From Pleomorphomonas sp. JP5 (GTDB lineage: Bacteria; Pseudomonadota; Alphaproteobacteria; Rhizobiales; Pleomorphomonadaceae), in NCBI RefSeq assembly GCF_023721815.1, contig NZ_JAMDLI010000003.1, positions 83,069 through 147,068 of the forward strand: a stretch of DNA of 64,000 nt. The letters run 5' to 3'. Made by a program: the position numbers and the translations under genes. A model generated the notes under the pieces. That model had not been told where the DNA came from. It ran no database searches and saw only the letters and a program-made list of their open reading frames with translations. Shown here one piece after another: positions 26,176 to 34,437 of this stretch; position 1 is the first letter of the stretch; each line of letters opens with the position of its first letter.

Positions 26176-27360
26176 ATGACCGCCCCATCGCTCTCCCCGT
26201 CCATTCCGGCGCCCATACGGCGCGACCGGCTGACCTGGGCCGCCTATCTGGCGCTCGCCCAGTTCACCTTCTTCCTGAATATTCAGGGAAACATCATCCC
26301 CTTCCTGAAGGACGAGTTCGACCTCAGCTATCGGGTGGTGACGCTGCACCCGGCAGCGGTGGCGGCCGGTCTTATCGTTTCGGGATTGTTTGGCGAGCGG
26401 CTGACGCGCCGGTATGGGCGACCGAGGTCGGTGATGTTCGGGCTCGCCGGCATGGCGCTCGGCGCGGTCGCCATCACCGCCGCGCCGCATCCGGTGGTCA
26501 GCATCCTCGGATGCTTCCTGATGGGCGCGGTCGGTTGCCTTGTGCTGATCGTCGTGCCGACGCTGCTTGCCGACTGGCATGGCGCCAATCGTTCGGTGGC
26601 GATCGGCGAGGCCAACGGCGTTTCCTACGTTGCCTCGTTGACGGCGGCGATGGCGGTCGGCCTGTTCGTGGCCATCGGTTTCGGTTGGCGGGCGGCGCTT
26701 TTGCTCGGCGTGGTCCTGGCCGGCCTGTTGCTCCTGTTCCTGCGGGGCGTGCCGATGCCGGCGCCGAAGGAGCCGGCGACGGTCGAGACGGGCGGTCACG
26801 GCGGCCGGCTGCCGATGGCCTATTGGCTCTACTGGTTGACGATCATCGCCTTCGTCGGCGTCGAGCAGTCGGTTCTTGTGTGGGCGACGGAGTTTCTCGT
26901 CCGTGTCAAGGACGTGCCGGTGGCCTCCGCGGCGATCGCCGCCGGCGCCTTCTCGCTGGGCATGCTCGTCGGACGTCTGTCGTCGGCCTTCGTGTTGACG
27001 CGGATAACGGCGGCGCGCGCACTCTATCTCTCGGCAATCGTCACTGTGCCGGCCTTCTTCCTGTTCTGGGGCGCACCGAGCCTGCTGGTGGCTGTGGTCG
27101 GCCTGTTCGCCGTCGGTCTCGGGTGCGCCTTGCAGTATCCGCTGACGCTGACCAAGGCGATCGTCACCGCCGGTCCGTTCGGCGAGCTGGCGACGGCGCG
27201 CGCTTCGCTGGCGAGCGGTCTTTCCATCCTCATCATCCCCTGGGCGATCGGGGCTCTGGCCGATCACGTGGGTTTGTTTACGGCCATATCGGCGTTGCCG
27301 ATCCTCATCGTCGCGGCGGTCGGCTTTCTGTTCGTCGGCGAACGGCTCGTCCGCCACTGA
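26176..27360 (+). CDS. Major facilitator superfamily transporter
   Basis: Inner-membrane transporter of 394 aa with about twelve predicted helices. Start ATG 26176 puts a short cytoplasmic tail before the first helix (TWAAYLALAQFTFFLNIQGN). The cytoplasmic loop 2-3 motif appears as GERLTRRYGRPRSVMFG. Substrate unknown. A perfect TTGACA at 26070 may belong to its promoter. An AAGGAGG sequence at 26113 is too far from any start, and a strong hairpin (TCCGCC 26130-26135 with GGCGGA 26146-26151) separates it from the gene. Its stop abuts the stop of the convergent GH5 gene with no base between. Confidence 0.88.
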   Translation: MTAPSLSPSIPAPIRRDRLTWAAYLALAQFTFFLNIQGNIIPFLKDEFDLSYRVVTLHPAAVAAGLIVSGLFGERLTRRYGRPRSVMFGLAGMALGAVAITAAPHPVVSILGCFLMGAVGCLVLIVVPTLLADWHGANRSVAIGEANGVSYVASLTAAMAVGLFVAIGFGWRAALLLGVVLAGLLLLFLRGVPMPAPKEPATVETGGHGGRLPMAYWLYWLTIIAFVGVEQSVLVWATEFLVRVKDVPVASAAIAAGAFSLGMLVGRLSSAFVLTRITAARALYLSAIVTVPAFFLFWGAPSLLVAVVGLFAVGLGCALQYPLTLTKAIVTAGPFGELATARASLASGLSILIIPWAIGALADHVGLFTAISALPILIVAAVGFLFVGERLVRH

Positions 27361-28626
27361 TCACTTGTCGCCGAGGCCCAGCGCCGCCTTCACCTTCGGT
27401 TCGAGGGTGAGGCTCCGGTCGTCGCCGATCACGGCAAAGCCCTTCCCGGCGCTGGTCAGGCCGGCGGAGTAGACCGCCCAGGCAAAACCCTTGTCCTCGG
27501 CGGCATCGCGCGTCGCCTCGATGAGGGCGATGCGCGATGCCGGATCGGCCTCGTCCTGAAAGATGCCGAACTCGCCGAGCAGAACGCGCTCGGGCGGAAC
27601 GCCGTTCTCGGCCGCCCAGTTGCTCACCCGCTGGAAGTCGGCGGCGATGGTCGCCGGGCCGGCTTCGCTGGTGCGATAGTCGTCGAGCGCTTCTCCGACC
27701 GCGATATCGAGCTCCCTGCGACGCGACGGATCGGCGACCTCCCTGGCAATGCGGCTCCTTGCCGCGCGCAGGAGCTGCTTGCCGCCGGCCTCGTCGACCT
27801 GGCTGGCCGGATAGGGCAGATGGGTGAGATAACGGCCGGGATCGTCGACCCAGGGGCGGCCCGCGTGGCTGACGACCATGGGGTCGTAATAATGGAAGGT
27901 CCAGACGATGTTCGGATCGTCCGCGAAGGGGACTGGGTCCAGACGCGCAAGTCCGTCGATGCCACCCGAACGGCCGCCGGTCAGCACAAGCGTCAGCGTC
28001 GGGGCCGCCTGGCGCGCGGCCTCGCGCAGCGCGGCCAACTGGTCGGGCCAGCGGTCGGCCAGGGCTATGTAGGATCCCCAATCCTGGTTAGGCTCATTGA
28101 TCGGCTCGAGAAGGGTCTTGTCGGCGGGCAGGACGGCCAGTCGGCCGGCGAGCCGCGTGACGAGAGCGAGATAGCGGTCCCAAAGGATGGGGGCGTGGTC
28201 GTCGGTGCCGAGCACGTCCTGCAATCCGTCGGGGCGTTCCTGGTCGATCGGCAGGAGATGCATGTCGACGATCACTGCGAAGCCCAACGCCTGAAGACGC
28301 TCCGTCGCGGCGACGATGCGTCCGATCAGCGGCCCGGCGCCGTCGTCGCCCGCCCAGAGCAGGGCGGCGGCGTCGATGTTGAGGCGGACGAAATCGAAGC
28401 CCTCGGCCTTCAGGCTGGCGAGCTGGCGGTCGTCGATGCGTCCCATCCAGTCGGGAAAGTTGCCCCTGTCGAACTCCGGCGCGAGAAAGGCGTCGCGACC
28501 GGTCCATGTCTGCCAGACCTCGAAGTTGATGCCGCGCTTGAGGGCGGGTGCGGCAGTGGCCGGCAGCGCCGCAAGGAGGGCGAGGCAGAACGCCGCCAGA
28601 CGGGCGCGTGTCACGGAACGGGGCAT
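27361..28626 (-). CDS. Glycoside hydrolase family 5 (cellulase-like), secreted
   Basis: Secreted enzyme of 421 aa with a signal peptide ending LPATA near residue 25. The GH5 barrel shows RLNIDAAAL, VIVDMHLLP, the acid/base E178 in EPINEPNQDW, a WTFHYYDP histidine/tyrosine strand and the nucleophile E352 in LLGEFGIF. Endoglucanase-type activity on beta-glucans or related polymers is likely. No carbohydrate-binding module or bcs cellulose synthase gene is visible beside it. Convergent with, and directly abutting, the MFS gene. Confidence 0.92.
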   Translation of the reverse strand: MPRSVTRARLAAFCLALLAALPATAAPALKRGINFEVWQTWTGRDAFLAPEFDRGNFPDWMGRIDDRQLASLKAEGFDFVRLNIDAAALLWAGDDGAGPLIGRIVAATERLQALGFAVIVDMHLLPIDQERPDGLQDVLGTDDHAPILWDRYLALVTRLAGRLAVLPADKTLLEPINEPNQDWGSYIALADRWPDQLAALREAARQAAPTLTLVLTGGRSGGIDGLARLDPVPFADDPNIVWTFHYYDPMVVSHAGRPWVDDPGRYLTHLPYPASQVDEAGGKQLLRAARSRIAREVADPSRRRELDIAVGEALDDYRTSEAGPATIAADFQRVSNWAAENGVPPERVLLGEFGIFQDEADPASRIALIEATRDAAEDKGFAWAVYSAGLTSAGKGFAVIGDDRSLTLEPKVKAALGLGDK

Positions 28627-28811
28627 TGGGTTCTCCTCCAGGCCGGGTGGGGCGGCGGCGCGATCATGCCGGGACGTCGCGGCCCGCGCAACGGACTGGT
28701 GCGGAAGTTGACCATCTTCCGTCCGACGCGCCGACGTGAGAGAAGGCAGCCAGAAATTCGTGTGACCCCCGGCGCGGGCCTTCCCCGTCCGGAAAGACCG
28801 GTAGACCCATC

Positions 28812-29420
28812 ATGTTCCTCACCCTGGTCGACTTCGTCGGCTGCTTCGCCTTTGCCCTGAGCGGTGGTACCCGCGCCGTGGAACGGCGGCTCGATCCGTT
28901 CGGCATCGTTTTCCTGGCCTTCGTCGCCGCCACCTTCGGCGGCATCATCCGCGATGTAGTGATTGGCGCCGTTCCTCCGGTGGCTTTCATCACCTGGCAC
29001 TATTTCGCCATTTCCTGCATCGCCGGCTTCTGCTGCATCTTCGCCCACCACCTGATCGCGCGCCTTTCCGCGCCGGTGGCGGTGTTCGACGCGCTGGGCC
29101 TCGGGCTCTACGTGGTGGTGGGAACGCGCAAGGCGATGGACGCCGGCCTGTCGCCCTTGATGGCGGCCGTGGTCGGCATGATCACCGCCATCGGCGGCGG
29201 CATTGGTCGCGACATCCTGGCGGCGCAGACTCCGATGGTGCTGCACAAGGAAATCTACGCTCTGGCGGCGCTGATCGGGGCCTTGATGGTTTCCGTCGGC
29301 GATTACTACCACCTGCCGTCCGTGCCGGTGGCGATTGCCGGTGGCGGCCTGTCCATCCTGCTCCGGCTTGCCGCCATGCGCTGGGACTGGAACCTGCCCC
29401 CGCCGACCAGTCGCTCGTAA
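28812..29420 (+). CDS. TRIC family (UPF0126/YicG-like) membrane channel protein
   Basis: Membrane protein of 202 aa with seven predicted helices in two UPF0126 repeats, each starting with a GG-containing motif: FALSGGTRAVERR near residue 17 and ALGLGLYVVVGTRKA near residue 97, followed by GGGIGRDILA. The family forms trimeric cation channels. Its stop codon lies inside a perfect 10-bp inverted repeat. Convergent with the second chemoreceptor gene, 30 bp apart. Confidence 0.92.
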   Translation: MFLTLVDFVGCFAFALSGGTRAVERRLDPFGIVFLAFVAATFGGIIRDVVIGAVPPVAFITWHYFAISCIAGFCCIFAHHLIARLSAPVAVFDALGLGLYVVVGTRKAMDAGLSPLMAAVVGMITAIGGGIGRDILAAQTPMVLHKEIYALAALIGALMVSVGDYYHLPSVPVAIAGGGLSILLRLAAMRWDWNLPPPTSRS

Positions 29421-29452
29421 GCGACTGGTCCGTATGAGGAACGGCGTTCCTC
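29406..29452. terminator. Two hairpins covering the convergent stop codons
   Basis: ACCAGTCGCT/AGCGACTGGT (29406-29415 with 29420-29429, CGTA loop) contains the channel-gene stop. GAGGAAC/GTTCCTC (29436-29442 with 29446-29452) reaches into the chemoreceptor stop. Neither has a U-tract; they probably mark the ends of both transcripts. Confidence 0.55.
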
Positions 29453-31475
29453 AGCCGACGCGGACGCCGGAGAGGAAGGTTTCGACCTCGCGCCGCAGGG
29501 TGTCGGACTGACGGGCGAGGGCGGTCGCGGCGGTCAGCACCTCGGTCGCGGCCCCGGATGACTCGGTCGCCGCCTGGGTGATGCCCACGACATTCTGCGA
29601 CACCTGATGGGTGCCGATCGAAGCCTGGCTGACGTTGCGGGCGATCTCGTCGGTGGCCGCGCCCTGCTGGTCGACGGCGGTGGCGATCGACGTGGCGATG
29701 CGGTTCAGGTGCTCGATCACGCCGGTGATCGTCACGATCGCCTCGGCCGACGACTGCGTCGAAGACTGGATCTCCCCGATCTGGCTTGAAATCTGGGAGG
29801 TCGCGCGCGACGTTTGGTCGGCCAGCTGCTTCACCTCGGCCGCCACCACGGCGAATCCCTTTCCGGCTTCGCCGGCCCGCGCCGCCTCAATGGTCGCGTT
29901 GAGGGCCAGAAGATTGGTCTGGGAGGCGATGCTGTCGATGAGGTTGACAACCTCGCCGATGCGGTTGGCGCTTTCGGCCAGTTCGCGCACCCGCTCGGCG
30001 GTCAGCTGGGCATCCTTGCTGGCCTTGGAGGCGACGACGGTGCTCTCGTCGGCCTGACGCTTGATCTCGGCGATCGAGGTCGCCAGTTCCTCGGCGGCCG
30101 CGGCGACGGTCTCGACGTTGGTGGATGCTTCCTCGGCGGCGCTCGCCACTGTGATCGACTGGTTGGAGACCTCCTCGGCCGCAGCCGACATCGACTGTGC
30201 CGAGGCTTGCAACTGCGTCGAGGCGCCGACGACCATTTCCACGACGCCACCGACCGCCGTTTCGAAGGCGTCGGCCATTTCCTTCATCTCGGCCTGGCGG
30301 CGCGTCTCGGCCTCCGCCTTGGCGCGCTCCTGTTCGGCGCGCATGCGCAGGTTCTCCTCGAGGCCCTGCTTGAACACGTGGAGCGTCGCCGCCATCGTGC
30401 CCACCTCGTCGCTGCGGCCGAGGCCCGGAACGGCCACCGACAGGTCACCCTCCGAGATCCGCTGCATGGCCTGCGTGATGGACACGATGGGGCGCGACAG
30501 GCTGCGTCCGATCAGCACGGAGAGCGCCAGGCCGAGCAGCAGGCCGCCCGCGCCGAATGCCCACAGGTTGGCTGTGGTCGAAGCCTGGGTCGCTTCCGTG
30601 TCGGTCTTCAGCTTGGTCTGCGCGGCCTGGACGGCCGACTGGAACTTGGCGAAGTCGTCGGCGATCTTGGCGACGAAGGTCCGCATCTCCTTGGCCTGGT
30701 CCTCGATGCTTGCGGTCATCGCCAGAGAGGCGTTGAAGCCCTCGACATATTGCGCGACGTGGTCGCGCGTGGCGCCAAGTCGGTTGGCGAGCGCCGAAGG
30801 GGCGCCTGAAATGGCCTCGACGAGTGAGGCGTCGGCGTCGGCAAGCGCCTTGAGAGCATGTTTGTCGGCATCGGCTTCGCTTCTCGCCGTCGCCTTGGTG
30901 GCGAAGATGCGGCCGGTGAGGATGAAGCGCAGGGCTCGCTCGGAGGCTGCGGCCGTCGGGGTTCCCTGGCCGGCCTCGTCGATGATTTCCTCGAGATCGG
31001 TCCGGAGCGCCACGCCGATCGGATTGAGCGTCTTGGCAGACAAGGCGTTGACGTCATTGCGGGTCTTGATGAGCGTCGCCAGCAGACTGTCGTAGGTCTC
31101 GAAGCTGGCCTGCATGGCCTTGAGGTGATCGAGCTGCGCCGCGTCGTTGGCCGCTTTCAGTCCATCCGCGAGTGCGGCTCGCATGGCCGAGGCGCGTTCG
31201 GTCACGGCAGCCTCGGTGTCGGGGAGTGTCGTGTAGATGACCTCGCGCGCTGCGCGTCGGTACTCGAGGAAGGTGACCTGGATCGTGTTGGCTTTGTCGG
31301 TGACATCGATTTGGGTGAACATCGTTTCGATGACGCCGCCGATGCCCGACAGGCTTTTGAGCGACATGCCGGCCGTGATGGCCAGAATGACCAGAATGGC
31401 GGCAAAGCCGAGCCCAATGCGCGTCGAGATGTTCATGGACCGTCGGAACCCGGCGGGTTTGGACTGGGTCTGCAT
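29451..31475 (-). CDS. Methyl-accepting chemotaxis protein with long helical sensor domain
   Basis: Chemoreceptor of 674 aa from ATG 31475, which is preceded by GGAGGAGAC; a 34-codon upstream extension is rejected. A TM helix lies near residues 16-38, a large all-helical periplasmic domain spans roughly 39-305 (helical-bundle type), a second TM is near 310-335, then HAMP and a signalling domain with the tip [15 protein letters not shown]. It is a stand-alone gene with a perfect CtrA site 106 bp upstream, which suggests cell-cycle-dependent expression as for other motility genes in the class. Confidence 0.94.
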   Translation of the reverse strand: MQTQSKPAGFRRSMNISTRIGLGFAAILVILAITAGMSLKSLSGIGGVIETMFTQIDVTDKANTIQVTFLEYRRAAREVIYTTLPDTEAAVTERASAMRAALADGLKAANDAAQLDHLKAMQASFETYDSLLATLIKTRNDVNALSAKTLNPIGVALRTDLEEIIDEAGQGTPTAAASERALRFILTGRIFATKATARSEADADKHALKALADADASLVEAISGAPSALANRLGATRDHVAQYVEGFNASLAMTASIEDQAKEMRTFVAKIADDFAKFQSAVQAAQTKLKTDTEATQASTTANLWAFGAGGLLLGLALSVLIGRSLSRPIVSITQAMQRISEGDLSVAVPGLGRSDEVGTMAATLHVFKQGLEENLRMRAEQERAKAEAETRRQAEMKEMADAFETAVGGVVEMVVGASTQLQASAQSMSAAAEEVSNQSITVASAAEEASTNVETVAAAAEELATSIAEIKRQADESTVVASKASKDAQLTAERVRELAESANRIGEVVNLIDSIASQTNLLALNATIEAARAGEAGKGFAVVAAEVKQLADQTSRATSQISSQIGEIQSSTQSSAEAIVTITGVIEHLNRIATSIATAVDQQGAATDEIARNVSQASIGTHQVSQNVVGITQAATESSGAATEVLTAATALARQSDTLRREVETFLSGVRVG

Positions 31476-32009
31476 TTTCGTCGTCTCCTCCTGTCGGCCA
31501 ATAATGAATCCAACTCCAGGTAGAACGGCTCTTACGTGCGACTCGCCGCTGCCGGATCTTTTGATAATTCGATTCAAGTTGGTTAACAGAGGTTTAATCT
31601 GTAATAATATTTATTGAGATATATGTATTATGCATTTGGAAAACGATAGTTTCTCTTCTCGTTGCGAAAGTTATATTCTAAGTAAGGACCGATTATATTT
31701 ATAACTAGCTAGATTCTCTGCTAGTTTAGATAAAATCCAGGAGGGGTCCTTGAAAGAATTTTCGTAGTTAAATTTTAACTAGTTACTTATCTGTGATCAT
31801 CGCAATCTGCCTTGGCATCTTTCGCAATGTCACAAATATTCATTTTCTTGCCATATTTATGGGAGGCGGCGCGCGATCGCAACGTTTCCGTTGGAGTGCG
31901 GGTCGGCTTCGGATGAGAGAGCGGAAAATGGGGGTGGCGGCTCGCCGGGCTTTGGCAGCTGGCCGCGCTGCTTGGTATCAAGCCGGTCGAGCATCAGCGT
32001 GCGGCGTCA
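31476..32009. other. AT-rich intergenic region upstream of the second chemoreceptor
   Basis: The core 31560-31860 is strikingly AT-rich. It contains the CtrA site, a hairpin AACTAGC/GCTAGTT near 31701-31725, a GTTAAATTTTAAC palindrome near 31767-31779 and a 13-mer (31785-31797) shared with the first chemoreceptor's upstream region. A 106-codon frame starting at 31793 runs across the tRNA gene and is not a gene. Confidence 0.5.
31581..31597 (-). promoter_or_regulatory. CtrA binding site upstream of the second chemoreceptor
   Basis: On the minus strand TTAA (31597-31594), seven bases, then TTAACC (31586-31581). This is a perfect match to the alphaproteobacterial CtrA consensus and points toward the chemoreceptor start at 31475. 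Confidence 0.8.
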
Positions 32010-32038
32010 CAAACAAGAATGGCGCCCTGAGGCGCCAT
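32010..32038 (-). terminator. Terminator of tRNA-Val
   Basis: ATGGCGCC/GGCGCCAT hairpin (32019-32038, 4-nt loop) followed on the minus strand by TCTTGTTTGTG, a short U-rich tail, 26 bp past the tRNA 3' end. Confidence 0.8.
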
Positions 32039-32063
32039 GATCTTTGTCGTGTCGGAAACCGGA

Positions 32064-32138
<75 letters not shown>

Positions 32139-32182
32139 GTTTCCGTTTTTTGCGGGGCCACCTCATCGGCGGCGTGGGCGGG

Positions 32183-32211
32183 GATATAGCGTCCTTTCCC
32201 GCGCCATGCAA
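32183..32211 (-). promoter_or_regulatory. Promoter of tRNA-Val
   Basis: TTGCAT (32211-32206), 17 bp, TATATC (32188-32183) on the minus strand, 45 bp before the tRNA. Same design as the tRNA-Glu promoter. Confidence 0.65.
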
Positions 32212-32292
32212 GGGCCTTGAGACGCTTTTCCGAATTCCCCTTCAACCCTTTGGCTGGAAAGTCTTTTCCTTCCGAGAATCCGCAGGTCGCCG

Positions 32293-32655
32293 TCAGGCGG
32301 CCGCCAGCATCTTCTCAACCTCGCGCACGAGATCCTTGAGATGGAAAGGCTTGGACAGCACCTTGGCGTCCTTGGGAGCCTGGCTGTCGGGATTGAGCGC
32401 CACGGCGGCAAAGCCGGTGATGAACATGATCTTCAGATCGGGATCGAGCTCGGTGGCCCGGCGGGCCAGCTCGATGCCGTCCATCTCCGGCATGACGATG
32501 TCGGTCAGCAGCAGCGTGAAGGGCTCCTCACGCAGCCGTTCGTAGGCGCTCCGGCCATTATCATAGGACACGACGTCGTAACCGGCGTTGGCGAGCGCCT
32601 TGGCCAGGAAACGGCGCATGTCGTTGTCGTCTTCGGCCAGGAGAATACGGTTCAT
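32293..32655 (-). CDS. cpdR: CpdR-like single-domain response regulator
   Basis: Receiver-only protein of 120 aa. Acidic residues E8-D9-D10 are in LLAEDDND, the phosphoryl-accepting aspartate is D52 in LLLTDIVMPEMDG, the conserved threonine is in MFITGF and the lysine is in LSKPF. Sequence and adjacency to an N-formylglutamate amidohydrolase gene fit CpdR, which in its unphosphorylated form primes ClpXP for degradation of CtrA-pathway substrates. It links this window to cell-cycle control, since two CtrA sites are also present. Confidence 0.9.
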   Translation of the reverse strand: MNRILLAEDDNDMRRFLAKALANAGYDVVSYDNGRSAYERLREEPFTLLLTDIVMPEMDGIELARRATELDPDLKIMFITGFAAVALNPDSQAPKDAKVLSKPFHLKDLVREVEKMLAAA

Positions 32656-33056
32656 TTGCAGTTCCGGTCAGATGGGAAGCGGCGGCGTGCCGCACGATGC
32701 TTCAACTATCTCACAAGAGCACCAGCACGGTAAACTTGCGGTTAGCAGGCCGCGTTTCAGGCCATTCTCCTCTGTGTAGAACTTTTCAGGAGGGCGTTCA
32801 AACCCCGTAGTGGAGCGAATTTGACTTTTGGGATGTCCGTCTGACGGCGCGTGCATGGACGCAGGCATGTGTCCGGCATTTGTCGGCCTCGCGGTCTCGG
32901 CCCGATGGCGAAAGGGGCGCCAAGGTTTGCCCGAGCCCGTCCCTGCGAGGCGCTCGCAGTGGCGGGGGACGCTCAGCCACGTTAACAATAGACAGGCCTG
33001 ACAAAACAGGGCAGATTTCAGAATCAGGAGTACAAAAGCCCTGTTTTCCGGCCGCA
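32656..33056. other. Divergent region between cpdR and the amidohydrolase gene, with an inverted repeat
   Basis: About 400 bp. The clearest element is a perfect 10-bp inverted repeat AAAACAGGGC (33003-33012) / GCCCTGTTTT (33038-33047) ending 9 bp before the likely start of the amidohydrolase gene. No promoter was clear enough to call and no short gene is evident. Confidence 0.5.
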
Positions 33057-33989
33057 ATGGACCGGGTGTCAGGCTCCACGGACTGGAGAGGGATGCGCGT
33101 CGTAACCGATTTCCGCTCGGAACCGCCCTTCGAGATTCTGTCCCCCGTGGAGCAGGCGCATCCCTTCGTCTTCAACTCGCCGCACTCGGGCAACGCCTAC
33201 CCGGAAGACTTTCTCGCGGCGAGCCGACTCGACAGTCGGCGCATCCGCCTGTCCGAGGACGCGCATGTGGACAAGCTGTTCATGCATGCCGTTTCGGTTG
33301 GCGCGCCGCTGCTCAGGGCGCATTTCCCGCGCGCCTATCTCGATGTCAACCGCGAGCCCTACGAACTCGATCCGCGCATGTTCGATGGACGGCTGCCTGC
33401 CTTCGCCAATGTCCGCTCCATTCGGGTGGCCGGTGGCCTTGGAACGGTGCCGCGCGTCATTTCCGAGAGCGAGGAGATCTATGCCGGGCCGATGCCGATC
33501 GAGGTTGCGCTCGACCGCATCGAGGCGCTTTACAAGCCATACCACGCCGCGCTGACGCGGCTCCTGGCCCAGACGCACGTGCGCTTCGGCCGCGCCGTGC
33601 TGATCGATTGCCATTCGATGCCGTCGTCGGTCAGGGGGCAGGAGACCAAGGGACGGTCCGACTTCGTGCTCGGCGACCGTCACGGCACGTCCGCCTCGCG
33701 CGCCCTGATCGACCATGCCGCCGGTGCGCTGTCCTCACTCGGCTACAAGGTGGCGATCAACCGCCCCTATGCCGGTGGCTTCATCACCGAGCATTACGGC
33801 CGCCCTGCCAAGGGGCTGCATGCCCTGCAGATCGAGATCAACCGGGCGCTCTACATGGACGAGAAGACGTTAGAGCCGCACTCGGGCTTCGTTCGCCTTA
33901 CCGCCGAACTTGCCGATTTCATCGAGGGTTTGACGCGACTGCCGCTCGAAGTGGTCTGCCCGTCGCCCGGTCGCTTCGCGGCCGAATGA
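33057..33989 (+). CDS. N-formylglutamate amidohydrolase family protein (second copy)
   Basis: Hydrolase of about 310 aa. Conserved blocks are FVFNSPHSGNAYPEDF, HFPRAYLDVNREPYELDP, ALTRLLAQTHVRFGRAVLID, CHSMPS and the HYGRPAKGLHALQIEINR strand, the full N-formylglutamate amidohydrolase pattern. The start is uncertain: ATG 33057 lacks a ribosome-binding site, and ATG 33093 has GGAGAG but only 2-3 nt away. The gene is divergent from cpdR, a pairing seen in relatives. Its last 21 nt including the stop are repeated with one mismatch 32 bp downstream. Confidence 0.9.
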   Translation: MDRVSGSTDWRGMRVVTDFRSEPPFEILSPVEQAHPFVFNSPHSGNAYPEDFLAASRLDSRRIRLSEDAHVDKLFMHAVSVGAPLLRAHFPRAYLDVNREPYELDPRMFDGRLPAFANVRSIRVAGGLGTVPRVISESEEIYAGPMPIEVALDRIEALYKPYHAALTRLLAQTHVRFGRAVLIDCHSMPSSVRGQETKGRSDFVLGDRHGTSASRALIDHAAGALSSLGYKVAINRPYAGGFITEHYGRPAKGLHALQIEINRALYMDEKTLEPHSGFVRLTAELADFIEGLTRLPLEVVCPSPGRFAAE

Positions 33990-34021
33990 TTGCAACCCGG
34001 GGTCGCTTCGCGGCTGAATGA
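33969..34021 (+). repeat. Direct repeat at the 3' end of the amidohydrolase gene
   Basis: The 21-nt block at 33969-33989 (beginning GGTCGCTTCGCGGC and ending in the stop) recurs at 34001-34021 with a single C/T difference. Confidence 0.8.
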
Positions 34022-34123
34022 CCCCTGGCGGCCCTGCCGCCGAGCGGTGTCTTGCAAACTTTGAAACGTTTTCAGAAAATCACTTCGCTGGCGCCGGTCG
34101 GCCTTGCGGGATAGGCTGAGAAT

Positions 34124-34213
34124 AAAAAAGGGGCCGTCGCAAAAGCGGCGGCCCAAGTCTTAGGGAGGAAACGCCCAAGGAGGGCGGGCAGCGCGGAAAC
34201 CCACGCTGCACCC
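34124..34213 (-). ncRNA. Candidate trans-acting sRNA of the MmgR/suhB (alpha-r8) type
   Basis: On the minus strand a promoter-like pair is followed by an RNA of about 90 nt. Its first stem is GCAGCG/CGCTGC. The second is GCCC/GGGC whose loop and flank read CCTCCTT, the anti-Shine-Dalgarno sequence. Next is an unpaired TTTCCTCCCT (34171-34162). Last is a strong terminator GGGCCGCCGC/GCGACGGCCC with a TTTTTT tail (34129-34124). UUUCCUCCCU loops and location beside a suhB-like phosphatase gene are, as I recall, features of the MmgR/Rfam suhB family. No open reading frame fits. The family call needs a covariance-model search. Confidence 0.78.
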
Positions 34214-34217
34214 GTAC

Positions 34218-34246
34218 ACAATGCCTACTTTCGTCGTATTGGTCAA
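34218..34246 (-). promoter_or_regulatory. Promoter of the candidate sRNA
   Basis: TTGACC (34246-34241), 17 bp, CATTGT (34223-34218) on the minus strand, placing transcription start near 34212. Confidence 0.6.
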
Positions 34247-34437
34247 CCCCTCGCGGTAGAAAGTGCACCGACTACTCGCGTTCTGGTGGGGGTGGCATCA
34301 TTGTGAACTAGGGCCGTCAGAAAGCGAGAAATTGCCTTTCTTTGAATCCAAAAATAAAAACAACGGGATGAACCGATCGGTGAAATGGGGTCGCAACGTT
34401 GCTCCCCGTTTCGCCCTATGTGGGAAACATATCGGAT

